DNA of 64,000 bases from Rhodosporidiobolus odoratus (taxonomy: Eukaryota > Basidiomycota > Microbotryomycetes > Sporidiobolales > Sporidiobolaceae): positions 1 to 64,000 of the forward strand of contig JAOANU010000020.1 in assembly GCA_034387635.1 (NCBI GenBank). The letters are read 5' to 3'. This document shows, piece after piece, positions 11,947-21,346 of this stretch; positions within the stretch are counted from its first letter, which is position 1; every line of letters begins with the position of its first letter. Under the pieces are notes generated by a model. The model did not search any database, was not told where the DNA came from, and saw only the letters and a list, made by a program, of their open reading frames with translations. The position numbers and the translations under genes were made by a program.

Positions 11947-14417
11947 ATGCTCGCCTCCTCCCGAACATACTACCAAATCCCCTCCTTCGCCTCGACCTCC
12001 CGACCATCTCCCGCCCGTCGTAGACCTTCCCGGCTCGTCGGCGTCTCCTTCTTCGCCCTCGTGATACTCGCAGTGTACGCCATCCGCACCTCTACGTCCA
12101 AAAATGATGGCCTGCGGATACCGCCGGCGCTCGATGTGCTGAATTGGCAAGGGAGAGGCGCGAGCGGGTCGGCTGGGCAAAATGTCAGCGAATTTGCGAG
12201 GTTGTTTGGCTTCGGAGGAGAAGGATGGATAGGTGGATACGGACGCGGGACAGGAAGTGGAAAGGCCGTTGGGACGGATCTGGTCACTCCAGGTGTGAGG
12301 GACGGGGCAGACGCGGATGAGAGCATTTCTATATGCAGGAAGACGGTGCTGTTTCGCTTTGCAGGTGCGCCTTTCCCCTTGGTTCCCGGGCGCCGAATGC
12401 CTGACCTTCGTTCCTATTTTCAGGCTTGCATGGGTTCGGCTCCGAAGTCACGCTCCTACTGCGAATAGCCGCCCTCGCAGAGCAGTACGGCTACGCTCTC
12501 TTTGTCGACTCCTCGCTCTGGAACTACGGCACCTGGAGCGACTACTTCGAGCCATTCTCCTCCCCCTTCCCCCTCTCCACCTCCGCCTCATCCTGCCGCT
12601 TCCCGCCTGAAGGTACCATCAAACGCTACAAGCTCGTACTTGGAGCTGAAGAGCTAGGAGCCGCCTCTCCAGCCGAAACAACCGAACTCGGGACCTTTGC
12701 GCCGCATTGGACCAAACGGAGTCATGTCGTCTGGTGGGCAAGAGATATGGATGGGGTCGACTCGACTGTCTTGCGGCTGTTCGTGTCTAACGAAGAGCTT
12801 GCGGCACTGCACGAGGCCGACCTTCGGGCGCTCTCGGAGGAAGGACTTGAGAGCAGCGGGAAAGGAGCGGGCTTCCTCACGCCCGAAGAAACGCTGCCGC
12901 GACCGTTCTCAACCGCGTTGGCCAAGCTCAGCGACCTCTCAAGGGATTTGTGGGTACCGAATGAAGTGGTGGAGGGTATGGCACGAGAGCTGGAGGAAAG
13001 CCTCGGCGTGCCTGCTGTAAGTAAAGCGGATGAGGACGAAAAGCAGCTGGGGGATCTGCTGATTGCGGTACACGTCCGGTACGTATTGTATTCCACGCCG
13101 TGCCACGAGGTCCATACGAGCTAACCACGCTCTCGGTAGCCTCGGCGACAAATTCCTCGAAACGGATCACATCGGCCCTATAGCGTATGCTCCAGACGCA
13201 GTTGGGACCACGCCCGCCCACCCATCTACTGCCCAACCGGGTCTTCACTCGACTCTGATAACCTCCTACTTTGCCGCCTCGATCGACTCGGTCAACTCGC
13301 TCCTCTCCCTCCCCTCCGCCTCCTCCGCCCTATCCCAACTCCCTTCTTCCGCTACTGAGTCTGACTGCATTCGAACTCTTTTACGCCTCACTCATCCGTG
13401 GCTCGACCTGCGAAGAAGTCAAACTCGCACTCGGAATCGAGGCGGAGATGGAGATGGAGATGGAGATGGAGATGGAGATGGAGATGGAGATGGAGATGGA
13501 GATGGAGATGGAGATGGAGATGGAGATGGAGATGGAGATGGAGATGGAGATGGAGATGGCGATGGAGAAGGAAAAGGAGAAGGCTGGCCGACCTTGGCGC
13601 TCATGTCGGATGATTCAGCTGCAGTTGCGGCGTTCAGGAATCATCCTTTGGCGAAGAGGTTCAGGATCGTAGGGACGGCGGAGGTTGCGCCGCTGATGGC
13701 GGTGGACGCGGTGGAAGGGGAAGATGGAGCGGCTGAGGAGGTGGAGGCTAACGTGGCGGATGAGGTGGAGATACCGGAGGGGGACGAGATGCGGCGACGA
13801 AGAAGGAGTGACGAAGCAGACGTGGAGGAGGAGGGGATCGATGAAGAGCGCATGGTGATCAAGCGCAAACCGCAACATCACCACGCGGTTGGGATGGGGA
13901 TGGGAGGTCACAAGGTAGGAGGAGGAGGCATGGTCAAGTGGCGGCCCGCAGCTGATGCTGTCGAGGACGCACCACTCGAAGTGGTGACTGCTAAACCCAA
14001 GGCTGAAATTCCGGCGGGTTTCGTACGTCGCCCTTCCCCTTCCCTACATTCCGCACCGGTCGGACTCACTGACATGTATCACTCCGTGCGCTCGCAGAAC
14101 GAAGCCACCTTTAATCTCCTCCCCCTCTCCTCTCGACTCTCCCAAACTCGTCTCTTTGTCCGTGACCTCACTGTCCTTTCTCGAAGGGCTGATGCGCTCG
14201 TCATGACTGGTTCGAGTAATGTCGGAAGATTGATGACTATGCTCTTTGAGGGGGCACGGAGGAAGAGGGGAGAATTGGGCAGGAGGGAAGTGAGGAGTTT
14301 GGATACTAGGTTCGCGGCTTCCTCCTCTGCTTTCTCGCCTCGTTAAAACAGGATTTGAAGCTCACATACTTCTTCTTATGCTGGTACAGATGGTTCCCTA
14401 CCGCTCGTTTCGCCTGA
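11947..14417 (+). CDS. FUT8-like (GT23-like) type II membrane glycosyltransferase candidate
   Basis: Five exons join in phase: 11947-12364, 12424-13078, 13140-14022, 14098-14309 and 14390-14417, giving 731 aa. The ATG at 11947 is the first in frame. A short basic tail (PARRRPSR) precedes one membrane segment (residues about 30-46), the layout of a Golgi type II enzyme. After the stem, G-F-G-S-E and V-D-S-S-L-W-N-Y-G resemble the start of the FUT8-like fold. The C-terminal part has SRRADALVMTGSSNVGRLM (around residue 690) and ends RSLDTRWFPTARFA, close in style to the donor-site end of alpha-1,6-fucosyltransferases. Between them is a long acidic, low-complexity insert with twenty Gly-Asp pairs. 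Assignment to this fold is by motif only; fucose as donor is unproven. Confidence 0.75.
13444..13563 (+). repeat. GGAGAT hexanucleotide microsatellite inside the FUT8-like CDS
   Basis: Nineteen perfect GGAGAT units (13444-13557) are followed by one GGCGAT. In the reading frame this encodes twenty Gly-Asp pairs. The unit is six bases, so length changes keep the frame. The reverse frames read Ser-Pro or Arg-Trp runs and are not genes. Confidence 0.95.
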
Positions 14418-14652
14418 TCCCCCCCGCACGACAATCAGCTCACTACTTACCTTAGCCTTCGACTTTCTCCTCGTACCGTAATCCTCCAAGATCGCCTTCG
14501 TGCTCGCTTTCTCGCCCCCAACATCCATGCAGGGCAGGGTTTCCCAACGCATCTCGCTTATTCGTATATGGTTTCCTGTCTGCACTGTCGTTATCTTCCC
14601 ATCGTTCTTATTCTCTATTATCCTTGTTCCTCGGTCCTTGTATAGCTTTGGG

Positions 14653-16176
14653 CTAGATGTCACAATGCACCTTCTTTGCCGACCTCCGCCTTCCGTTGTG
14701 TGCTGCGTCTTGCGCGTTCGGGAACCGCCAGTGTACGGACCGGCAGCGGGCAAGGTTCGAGACTGTACGGGCGCTATAGTCGGCCTTCCGAAACCGGTTG
14801 GACGACCCCCCACGCTGCGTAGCCAGCACGAACGACAAGCGACGACAAGGCGAGGCGAATACTGAGACTGACGGCGAGTACGAGCTAGTCCTCCTGCACG
14901 CCACAAAGACTGTCAGTATTGCATGTTCTTCCTCAAGAACGGAGAGAAAAGGACAAACTTCATCCCCCTCTCCTTCTCTATACCCCTCCACTGCGCACCA
15001 TACCTCCCTCTCGCCGTCTTCATGTCGCATCTTAACCCGTCTGACCAACACTTCTCTCCTAATCCCCATTCCCTCCTCCCATTCCAAACATCGCCAACTC
15101 GTCATCCCCAACCCCGCTCGCAACCTCTCCTCCAAGACAAGCTCCACATCTTGAGGAAGCTTACCCGGATGGGGGGAGCAGAAATCCATGTCGACTTCCA
15201 AGTTGACAAGGGAAAGAGGTAGACAATCGAGGAAAGGTTGTCGGAGGGGATTGGTCGGAGCCAGAATGAGCGGAGCGGTGTAATGTGGTTGAACCAATAG
15301 TTTCAAGGTCTCGAGGTTGTGGAGAGAAGGGAGGAGGTCGAAGAGGTTTGGGAGGCGAGAGATGAGAGGTCCGATGGTGAGAGAGAGGGTTAGGGAGGTT
15401 AAGGATGTTACTGAGGAGAGGGAGCGGAGAAGGGAAGAGGGGGCGTAAGGAGAGTAGATGGAGAGAGAGGTGAGATGGGCAAGGGAGAGGAGGGATGTGA
15501 GCCGTGACAGGAAGAGGGTCACAGGCGGGTAGGAGGTAGAGGGCACCTCGTCGAAGGTTACGGAGAGGGTGCGGGGGCGGAGGAGGGGACCGGTGCGCGC
15601 GTGTGTGTAGTCGAGGATAGTGTCGGGTGGGATTCGGAGGTCCAGGCTGAGGGTACGCACGCCGCGGAAGAATGGTAGGACGCGGAGGAGGGTTTCGGGG
15701 AAAGAAGGGGAAGAGCCCAGCGAGGAATTGAGCTCGAGGTGTCGTATACTTGTGATGCCTGGCGCGATCGAAGCACCTGACAGTAGCGCTTCCAGTATCG
15801 GTGGTGTACTGGCGATTGAGAGCAGGTCGAGGGCTGGAAAAGTCCCCAGCACCTTTTCTAGCGCTGTCCCCTCCATCCGTTTGACCTGTTTCGGGCTGCA
15901 GAGTAAGACGAGTTGCCGGACATGTTCAGCCATCCCTCTCTCCTCCACGACCCTCTCAAGCATGTCCGGGTTGCGGTGGCAGCCTACGACGAGACGGCGC
16001 CAGACGAGTTGAGTACCGACCAAGCGGGCGTTGGGCGAGACGAGCGAGAGGGCGCGGCCGGTGTCTCTTCGGAGGCGGGTGATAGAAGGGGCTTCGTGGA
16101 GGGATAAAGAGGAAGCAGGGTCGAGGTGCTGGGCGATGAGATGAACGAGTTCGTAGGGGAGAGAGGGGAAGGACAT
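14653..16176 (-). CDS. F-box-like protein with LRR-like C-terminal half
   Basis: The start MSFPSLPYELVHLIAQHLD at 16176 is typical of an F-box helix bundle. It is followed by a linker with ALSLVSPNAR and LVWRRLVVG, then many leucine-rich segments (for example LTSLTSLTLSLTIGPL). F-box proteins recruit substrates to SCF ubiquitin ligases; the substrate here is unknown. The 3' end is uncertain. The open frame runs to 14653, but a possible intron (donor GTTTGT, acceptor GTGCAG near 14900) would join GDE to GAG GAC TAG and end the protein about 75 codons earlier. The last part of the longer version looks non-coding, so I favour the shorter form. It sits head-to-head with Bdp1. Confidence 0.65.
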   Translation of the reverse strand: MSFPSLPYELVHLIAQHLDPASSLSLHEAPSITRLRRDTGRALSLVSPNARLVGTQLVWRRLVVGCHRNPDMLERVVEERGMAEHVRQLVLLCSPKQVKRMEGTALEKVLGTFPALDLLSIASTPPILEALLSGASIAPGITSIRHLELNSSLGSSPSFPETLLRVLPFFRGVRTLSLDLRIPPDTILDYTHARTGPLLRPRTLSVTFDEVPSTSYPPVTLFLSRLTSLLSLAHLTSLSIYSPYAPSSLLRSLSSVTSLTSLTLSLTIGPLISRLPNLFDLLPSLHNLETLKLLVQPHYTAPLILAPTNPLRQPFLDCLPLSLVNLEVDMDFCSPHPGKLPQDVELVLEERLRAGLGMTSWRCLEWEEGMGIRREVLVRRVKMRHEDGEREVWCAVEGYREGEGDEVCPFLSVLEEEHAILTVFVACRRTSSYSPSVSVFASPCRRLSFVLATQRGGSSNRFRKADYSARTVSNLARCRSVHWRFPNAQDAAHNGRRRSAKKVHCDI

Positions 16177-16483
16177 GGCGTCGTTTTTCGCCGGCGTCGG
16201 AAGGGTCAGTCGGAGTGATCTGGCGGGTCTGGATGCTGCTCGGACCGAAAGAAAAGTCAATCAGGGAGTACTGCAAGCTGTCGAGACTGCCGGATGTCTG
16301 GGAGACCGTACACAACAACTTCCCTCGAACCGTTCAAGCGGGGCGAGTTATACGCGTGTAGCTTGACGAGAGAGTCTCTGCGTATACGCAACACGCCAGC
16401 TCAAGCACAGCGAGTGTCAAAGGCGAGTCGTAGAGTGATCGCTTGTTTTCAATTGTCTTTTTCCTCCAACTCACGCGTCAGTC
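16177..16483. promoter_or_regulatory. Divergent upstream region, F-box gene and Bdp1
   Basis: 307 bases separate the two start codons. Nothing else is seen. A pyrimidine-rich stretch (TTTTTCCTCCAACTC) lies just before the Bdp1 ATG. Confidence 0.45.
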
Positions 16484-19400
16484 ATGTCAACAGCTGGGAG
16501 GATCAGTACGTCCTTCTACGCCTCTGTTCAGGTATAGCTGACCCAGTGTACCACAGACAAATCCGGACAACGCTTTGTTCCCAAGCGCAAAGGCGGCGGC
16601 GCGCCTTCAGCTCGCAACCGGGAAGGTTCAGTCTCGTCCTCAACTGGCGGTCCAACTCCCAAAGCCCCACCGACCCCTCTGCCAAGCCTACCGGAAGACG
16701 ATCCGAGTCAAGCGGGCGCGTCAGCAACTGATCAGAGGGAGGTTGCTGGCTCATCAACAACAGCAGGAACCGGTCAGCCAGAAGCCTTACAGCACGAGTC
16801 TACACAGAAGAAAGACCACACCAGCACGACATTTGCAGTCAGCGACCCCTCCGACTCGACTCAATCCACCTCAGCCTTCTCCTCCCAGCCCTCGCAACCT
16901 TCCTCCTCCTTCGCCTTCACTCCCCGCGACCCCACCTCCTTGCTCTCCCAACCCTCAACCCAGTTCTCCACTCAAGCATCCTCCATCTTCCCCTCCCAAC
17001 CCTCCCAGCCATCGAAATCCAATCTTCCGTCTCAAGCTACTCCCAGCTCATCCCCACCCTCCGCTGGTACAGCTTTCTCCATCTCTGCCGCCCCTCCTTC
17101 CGCGACATCATCTCCCGCCCGTCCTCCTCCTCCTGCCGCGTCCACCTCTTCCTCTCTAAACCCTGACCGCGGCCCCGCCCTCGATGCGAGCGCGACAGCT
17201 CAGAAAGCTCCTCCTCCATCCTCGAGCCCGAAAACCGCCAGCAAGGACAAGGGCAAGGGAAAGGGTAAAGCTATTCAACTAGCCCCTCCCTCAGGAGCTC
17301 CACCTTCCTCTTCCTCTGCCACCTCGACTTCTAACTCGACCTCGCAAGCAAACGCCTACGTCGATAATCAACCCGCTCCACCGCGTACGCAACGCGAGAT
17401 CGAGCTTGAACTCGAACTTGAACAACAAGCCGCCGCAGCGACGGCGAAACAGCAGCAGGAGAAGAAACCCCGGGGTCGAGTGCCGAAAAAGGCTCAGGCG
17501 GCTGCTCCGCGCGACGAGGAGGACAACGATGAACGGGCGGATGAAGAGGAGGAAAGGGGAGAAGGAGAGGTTGATGCGGAGCGATCTCCGGATCTGGAGC
17601 TGGATCCGGATTCGGCGAGCGGTAAGAAGAAGGGGAGGAAGGTCGTTGCGGGGAGTGCTAAAGCTGGGGCGAAGAAAGCTCCGGTTGGTGCGAAGAAAGG
17701 TAAGGGAGTGGCGATGGCGAAGGGGAAGGGGAAGGGCAAAGGGAAAGCGGTGGATGAGGAACATCAAGACGAAGAGGAGGACGGAGAGGACGATTATCGA
17801 TCTGAGGTTGAAAGGCGGCAGGGACAGGAGGAAGGAGAGGTGGAGGATGGGGAGTCATCTGTTGATGAGTGGGATAAGCGTCGATTGACCCTCAAGACGA
17901 GGAAGAGGAAGAAACCGAAGAAGGGTAAGGTGGATCTTGTGGGCGCGGGTTTGGGAGACGAGGATGGAGTTGCGGCAGGGGCAACCCAGAAGAGAAGGAC
18001 GAAGACGGTGACGAAGGGTAAGAAGAAGAAGGTAGTCGGGGAAGGGGGAGAAGGAGGACAGGAGGGCGAAGCGGGCCAAGCTGAAGAGGAAGACGAGGAG
18101 CTTCCTACGGTCGACCCTTCAGAGACGACTATGGCTGCGCTCGCCGTCCCCTTCCCCAAATTCCAGATTGGTCGACCTTCGGAGAAGACGCTGCTTTTCG
18201 AGCAAAAGAAGGTGGACAAGAAGGAGGCCATGAAGGAACGAAGGAGGAAAATGAAGGAGAGGAAAGAGAGGCAGAAGAGGAGGGACAAGGGTGAGGAGGT
18301 TACTGAGTCAGAGGAGGAAGCGGAGGAGACCCCGTCGAGGCCGATTGAGCGGGACAAGGGGAAAGAGAAGGAGAAGGACGACGACGGAGAAGAATCTGCA
18401 AACGGCGACGACGACGGGAATGGCCTCTTTTCTGGACTTGATGCCATCAACGGGTCAACAGCAGCTGCAGGTGGCGGCGGTGGCGGGTCTTCGCCGCCTA
18501 CTGGCGGAGCTGGGGCCGACGAAGACGAGGACGATGAAGCGGACGAAGCAGACGAGTTTGTTGAGACAGGCATGGCCGTGCAGATGCGCATTGTCGATGG
18601 CGAGTTCGTCATTGACGAGGAGAGTCTGCAGATTGATCGGCATCAGGTGCGCCTTTTCCACTTGTTTTCCATTCTTCCGTCATCAATGGTTTTGATACTG
18701 ATGCCCCACTAACCCGGTTACAGCGAGCCATGGACAACGCTCCCCGCGAAATCATCGAAGAATCCGCTGGCGACCGTTTCGTCAATAGCAATACCTTCAG
18801 CAAGCGGAGGAAGGGCGCGGGCAAGTGGACATCGAAAGAGACAGAGCTGTTCTATGATGTGCGTTTCCTCCCTCCGACTTAGGATGCGACTTCGCTGAGT
18901 GCTGACCTTTCGCCTCTCTCCTACCTCCTACCCGAGCAGGCTCTATCTCAATTCGGTACCGACTTTGAGATGATCGCGGGGCTTTTCCCCCTTCGGTCTC
19001 GGCGCGAGATCAAGTCCAAATGGACGAAAGAAGACAAGATCAACCCGAAAGCGATTACCGCGGCTCTTATGCGCAAGAAGGTCATTGGTCAGTCCCCGTC
19101 TGCCACTCCGCCTAACCAGCAGACTCCCGAAGACGAGTCGAAGGTATCTGAGACTGACAGACCGTTACCTTCGCATGCTAATGTAGACCTCGACGCCTAT
19201 GCCGAAATCACCGGTCAAGACCTTTCCGGCCCCGTCCCCGAAGATCCAATGGACCACATCAACCAACTGCGCGATGAGCAAGAAGCCGCCGAACGGGAAG
19301 GTCGAGCTGAACATCAGTACGGCGGTCGAAAACGTAAAGGCAAACACGAGACGCCGGCCGCACAGTCGGGACCGGTCAAAAAGAAGAAAAAGAGTGCGGT

Positions 19401-19542
19401 GGAGGATAGAGGGGCGGCGTTGTTTGAGGAGAGGGACGAGGAGGATGTGGAAGATGAGGAGCTGGCGGATATGCAGGCTGAGATGGAGGAGGAGGCAAGG
19501 AGGAAGAGGATTGAGGAACAGGAGGCGGCGATGATGGGTTGA
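16484..19542 (+). CDS. BDP1: TFIIIB subunit Bdp1 (B'')
   Basis: Bdp1 works with Brf1 and TBP in TFIIIB to place RNA polymerase III on tRNA, 5S and U6 genes. Exons: 16484-16505 (22 nt), 16557-18646, 18724-18858, 18940-19087 and 19187-19542, about 916 aa. The start MSTAGRINKSGQRFVPK resembles the short conserved N-terminus of the family. A long Ser/Pro-rich and then acidic/basic disordered stretch follows. The SANT domain is split over exons 3 and 4: GKWTSKETELFYDALSQFG, then FEMIAGLFPLRSRREIKSK, then KEDKINPKAI (residues about 735-800). The last intron is 99 nt with no stop, so retention would add 33 residues; the spliced join KKVIDLDAY looks better. The C-terminus is coiled and acidic. Confidence 0.92.
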
Positions 19543-19877
19543 AGGCGCGTGCGATTGCTTTCTTCCTCCAGTGTTGTGCTTTGCTGTCACAGTGTAACCT
19601 TTGCTGCTTTGTGCCGTCTCGTTCAGGTCCCTCCGGAGATATGTACTTTCGGCGACGGAAAGCTTGCCTTTTTCACGCGCGGCTCGCCTTCCTATGCCTC
19701 GTCGGCCCGTTGTGCGAGTATTGCCGCTCGTTTTTCGAGTTCTGCTGTCCGGGCCAGGCGCCGTACACACGACGCCGCGGAGGAGCCGTCTCGTATACAC
19801 GCTTCCTCTTTATCTTTTTTCGTTCTTCTGTTCCTCCTTCTCTCGTCGTCAGCATCTTCACGCACTGATCCTGTACG
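19543..19877. other. Intergenic spacer after Bdp1
   Basis: 335 pyrimidine-rich bases hold the Bdp1 3' region and the upstream region of the F-box relic. No gene or repeat is seen. Confidence 0.5.
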
Positions 19878-20580
19878 ATGTCACTGCAAGGTATGTCCCC
19901 GCTCCCTTTATCTCCACCGCTGAGCTCATTCCTCGCTCGCCCAGCTTCCCCTTCTCTCAATCCCGATTGTATCGCCTACGTCGTCGACTACCTCGCCTAC
20001 ACCCTCGAGCCAGCCGATCAAACCCTCAAGTCCCGCACGAACGCCAGAAAGGCTCGCCGAGCCGAAGGGCAGCGTCTCTCGCTCGTCTCCAAGGATTGGC
20101 TCGACGCCGAACGCCGCCTCGCTTTCAAGCAGGTTCAACTCGCCGACCTGACCCTCCTTCTTTGCGCCCCTAGAGCCGTTGCGCCCTACGTCGGCGAAAG
20201 CATCCTCCGCAAAGCTCCAGTTTCCGAAATCCATGAGCCTACCCTCACGGCCGCTTTCGCCAAATTCAGCGGACTCAGAAGCCTCAAGGCAGGGGCCATT
20301 GATCCTCTACCAGCCATTCTTCCCACCTCACTCACGGCCCTCACTCTCTCCGTCACCTGTCCATCCTCTTCCTTCACGAAGTGGCTTTCCAACGCTCGCA
20401 ACCTCGTCAGCCATAGCTTGACTTTCGCCCGTCAATCCGATCTCTGACTCTTTCGCAACCTCTTCAACAGTATCCGCGAGCTCACGAAGCTCTGACATTC
20501 GTATATCGAAGGCAGCACGTGGTTCCACGGACCCATTCAAGCGTCCCGCCTTCATCGAGGTCGCGCTTCGGTGAGTGCCG
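19878..20580 (+). pseudogene. F-box-like relic with two in-frame TGA codons
   Basis: The open part starts MSLQGMSPLPLSPP and contains LNPDCIAYVVDYL, RLSLVSKDW and F-KQVQLADLTLLLCAP, the pattern of the local F-box-like family, then leucine-rich segments (SLTALTLSVT). It stops at TGA 20445-20447. The same frame then reads L-F-R-N-L-F-N-S-I-R-E-L-T-K-L, hits another TGA at 20493-20495, and continues with HSYIEGSTWFHGP. Continuing LRR-like sequence between the stops suggests a gene that lost its 3' half to point mutation and truncation. A functional 189-aa short form cannot be excluded. Confidence 0.6.
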
Positions 20581-21346
20581 ACATGGCTCGAAACCTGCTC
20601 CTACGACTTGTTCTTTACTGGTGAAGGACACAGGGACCCTGTAGAAGGAATCTCGACCTTTCTCGTACAGCATATTCACAGCAGCTTGCGCTTTTTCGAG
20701 CACCGGTGCGGCGTCGCTTCGGCTGAGGTAGCTGGAGGACACCAGGTTGAATATTGCCCATTGCACAAGATGAACGGTATCTGGAGAGACGTAGTGCCTT
20801 TATTTCATTTCCTTCGAAGCCGCCTCTGCTGACAACGCGATCTCTACCAGAACTAATCTGCTCGCCCCGACCCTAACCCGCACTCGCCTCTTCCCGCTTG
20901 GCGTGCCCGCGCTGGAGACTCTACGTCCTCCGCGAGGAGATGGTGATTACGGTGCGTTCTCTGCGTACAGAGGTACAGCAGACACTGGTGTCCCTTTGTC
21001 TTGAGGTGCAGGAAGCCGAAAAAGGCGGGCTTAGGAAGGTCAAAGGGAAGCAACGGGAGACTCGAGTTGCGCAAAGCTGTCGTTGTTTGGGCAGAGAGAC
21101 AGAAGTGAAGCCTGTACTGCCATGTACAAACTGGATTGCTCAGGTCTGCGCGAAGTCAAAGACTTCTTTGCTCGCTTCTGCACGCAGCGCTGTCCTAGAC
21201 AGAAGCCACAAACCGCAAGCGGCTAGATCTTCGTACTGAAAAGACGTGAAGCGAGAGGGCGATGTAGAGAACAACCCGTGTATACTACATAAAGCGCGAC
21301 CTCAACCCGGACAACAAAAGCGACACAAAACAAGCACTTCCACCCC
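20581..21346. other. Gene-poor spacer
   Basis: About 770 bases without a supported gene. Short open frames on both strands have no recognisable motif. The left part may be further decayed F-box sequence; the right part is the 3' flank of ISWI. Confidence 0.45.

Noticed and set aside
13419..13604. Ser-Pro and Arg-Trp repeat proteins at the hexamer array
   Set aside because: These are other frames of GGAGAT repeats. Only the Gly-Asp frame is continuous with conserved flanking sequence.
17794..18612. 272-codon antisense open frame opposite Bdp1
   Set aside because: It is Ser/Phe/Pro-rich because it mirrors the acidic and basic codons of Bdp1. The sense strand has the SANT domain and consistent splicing.
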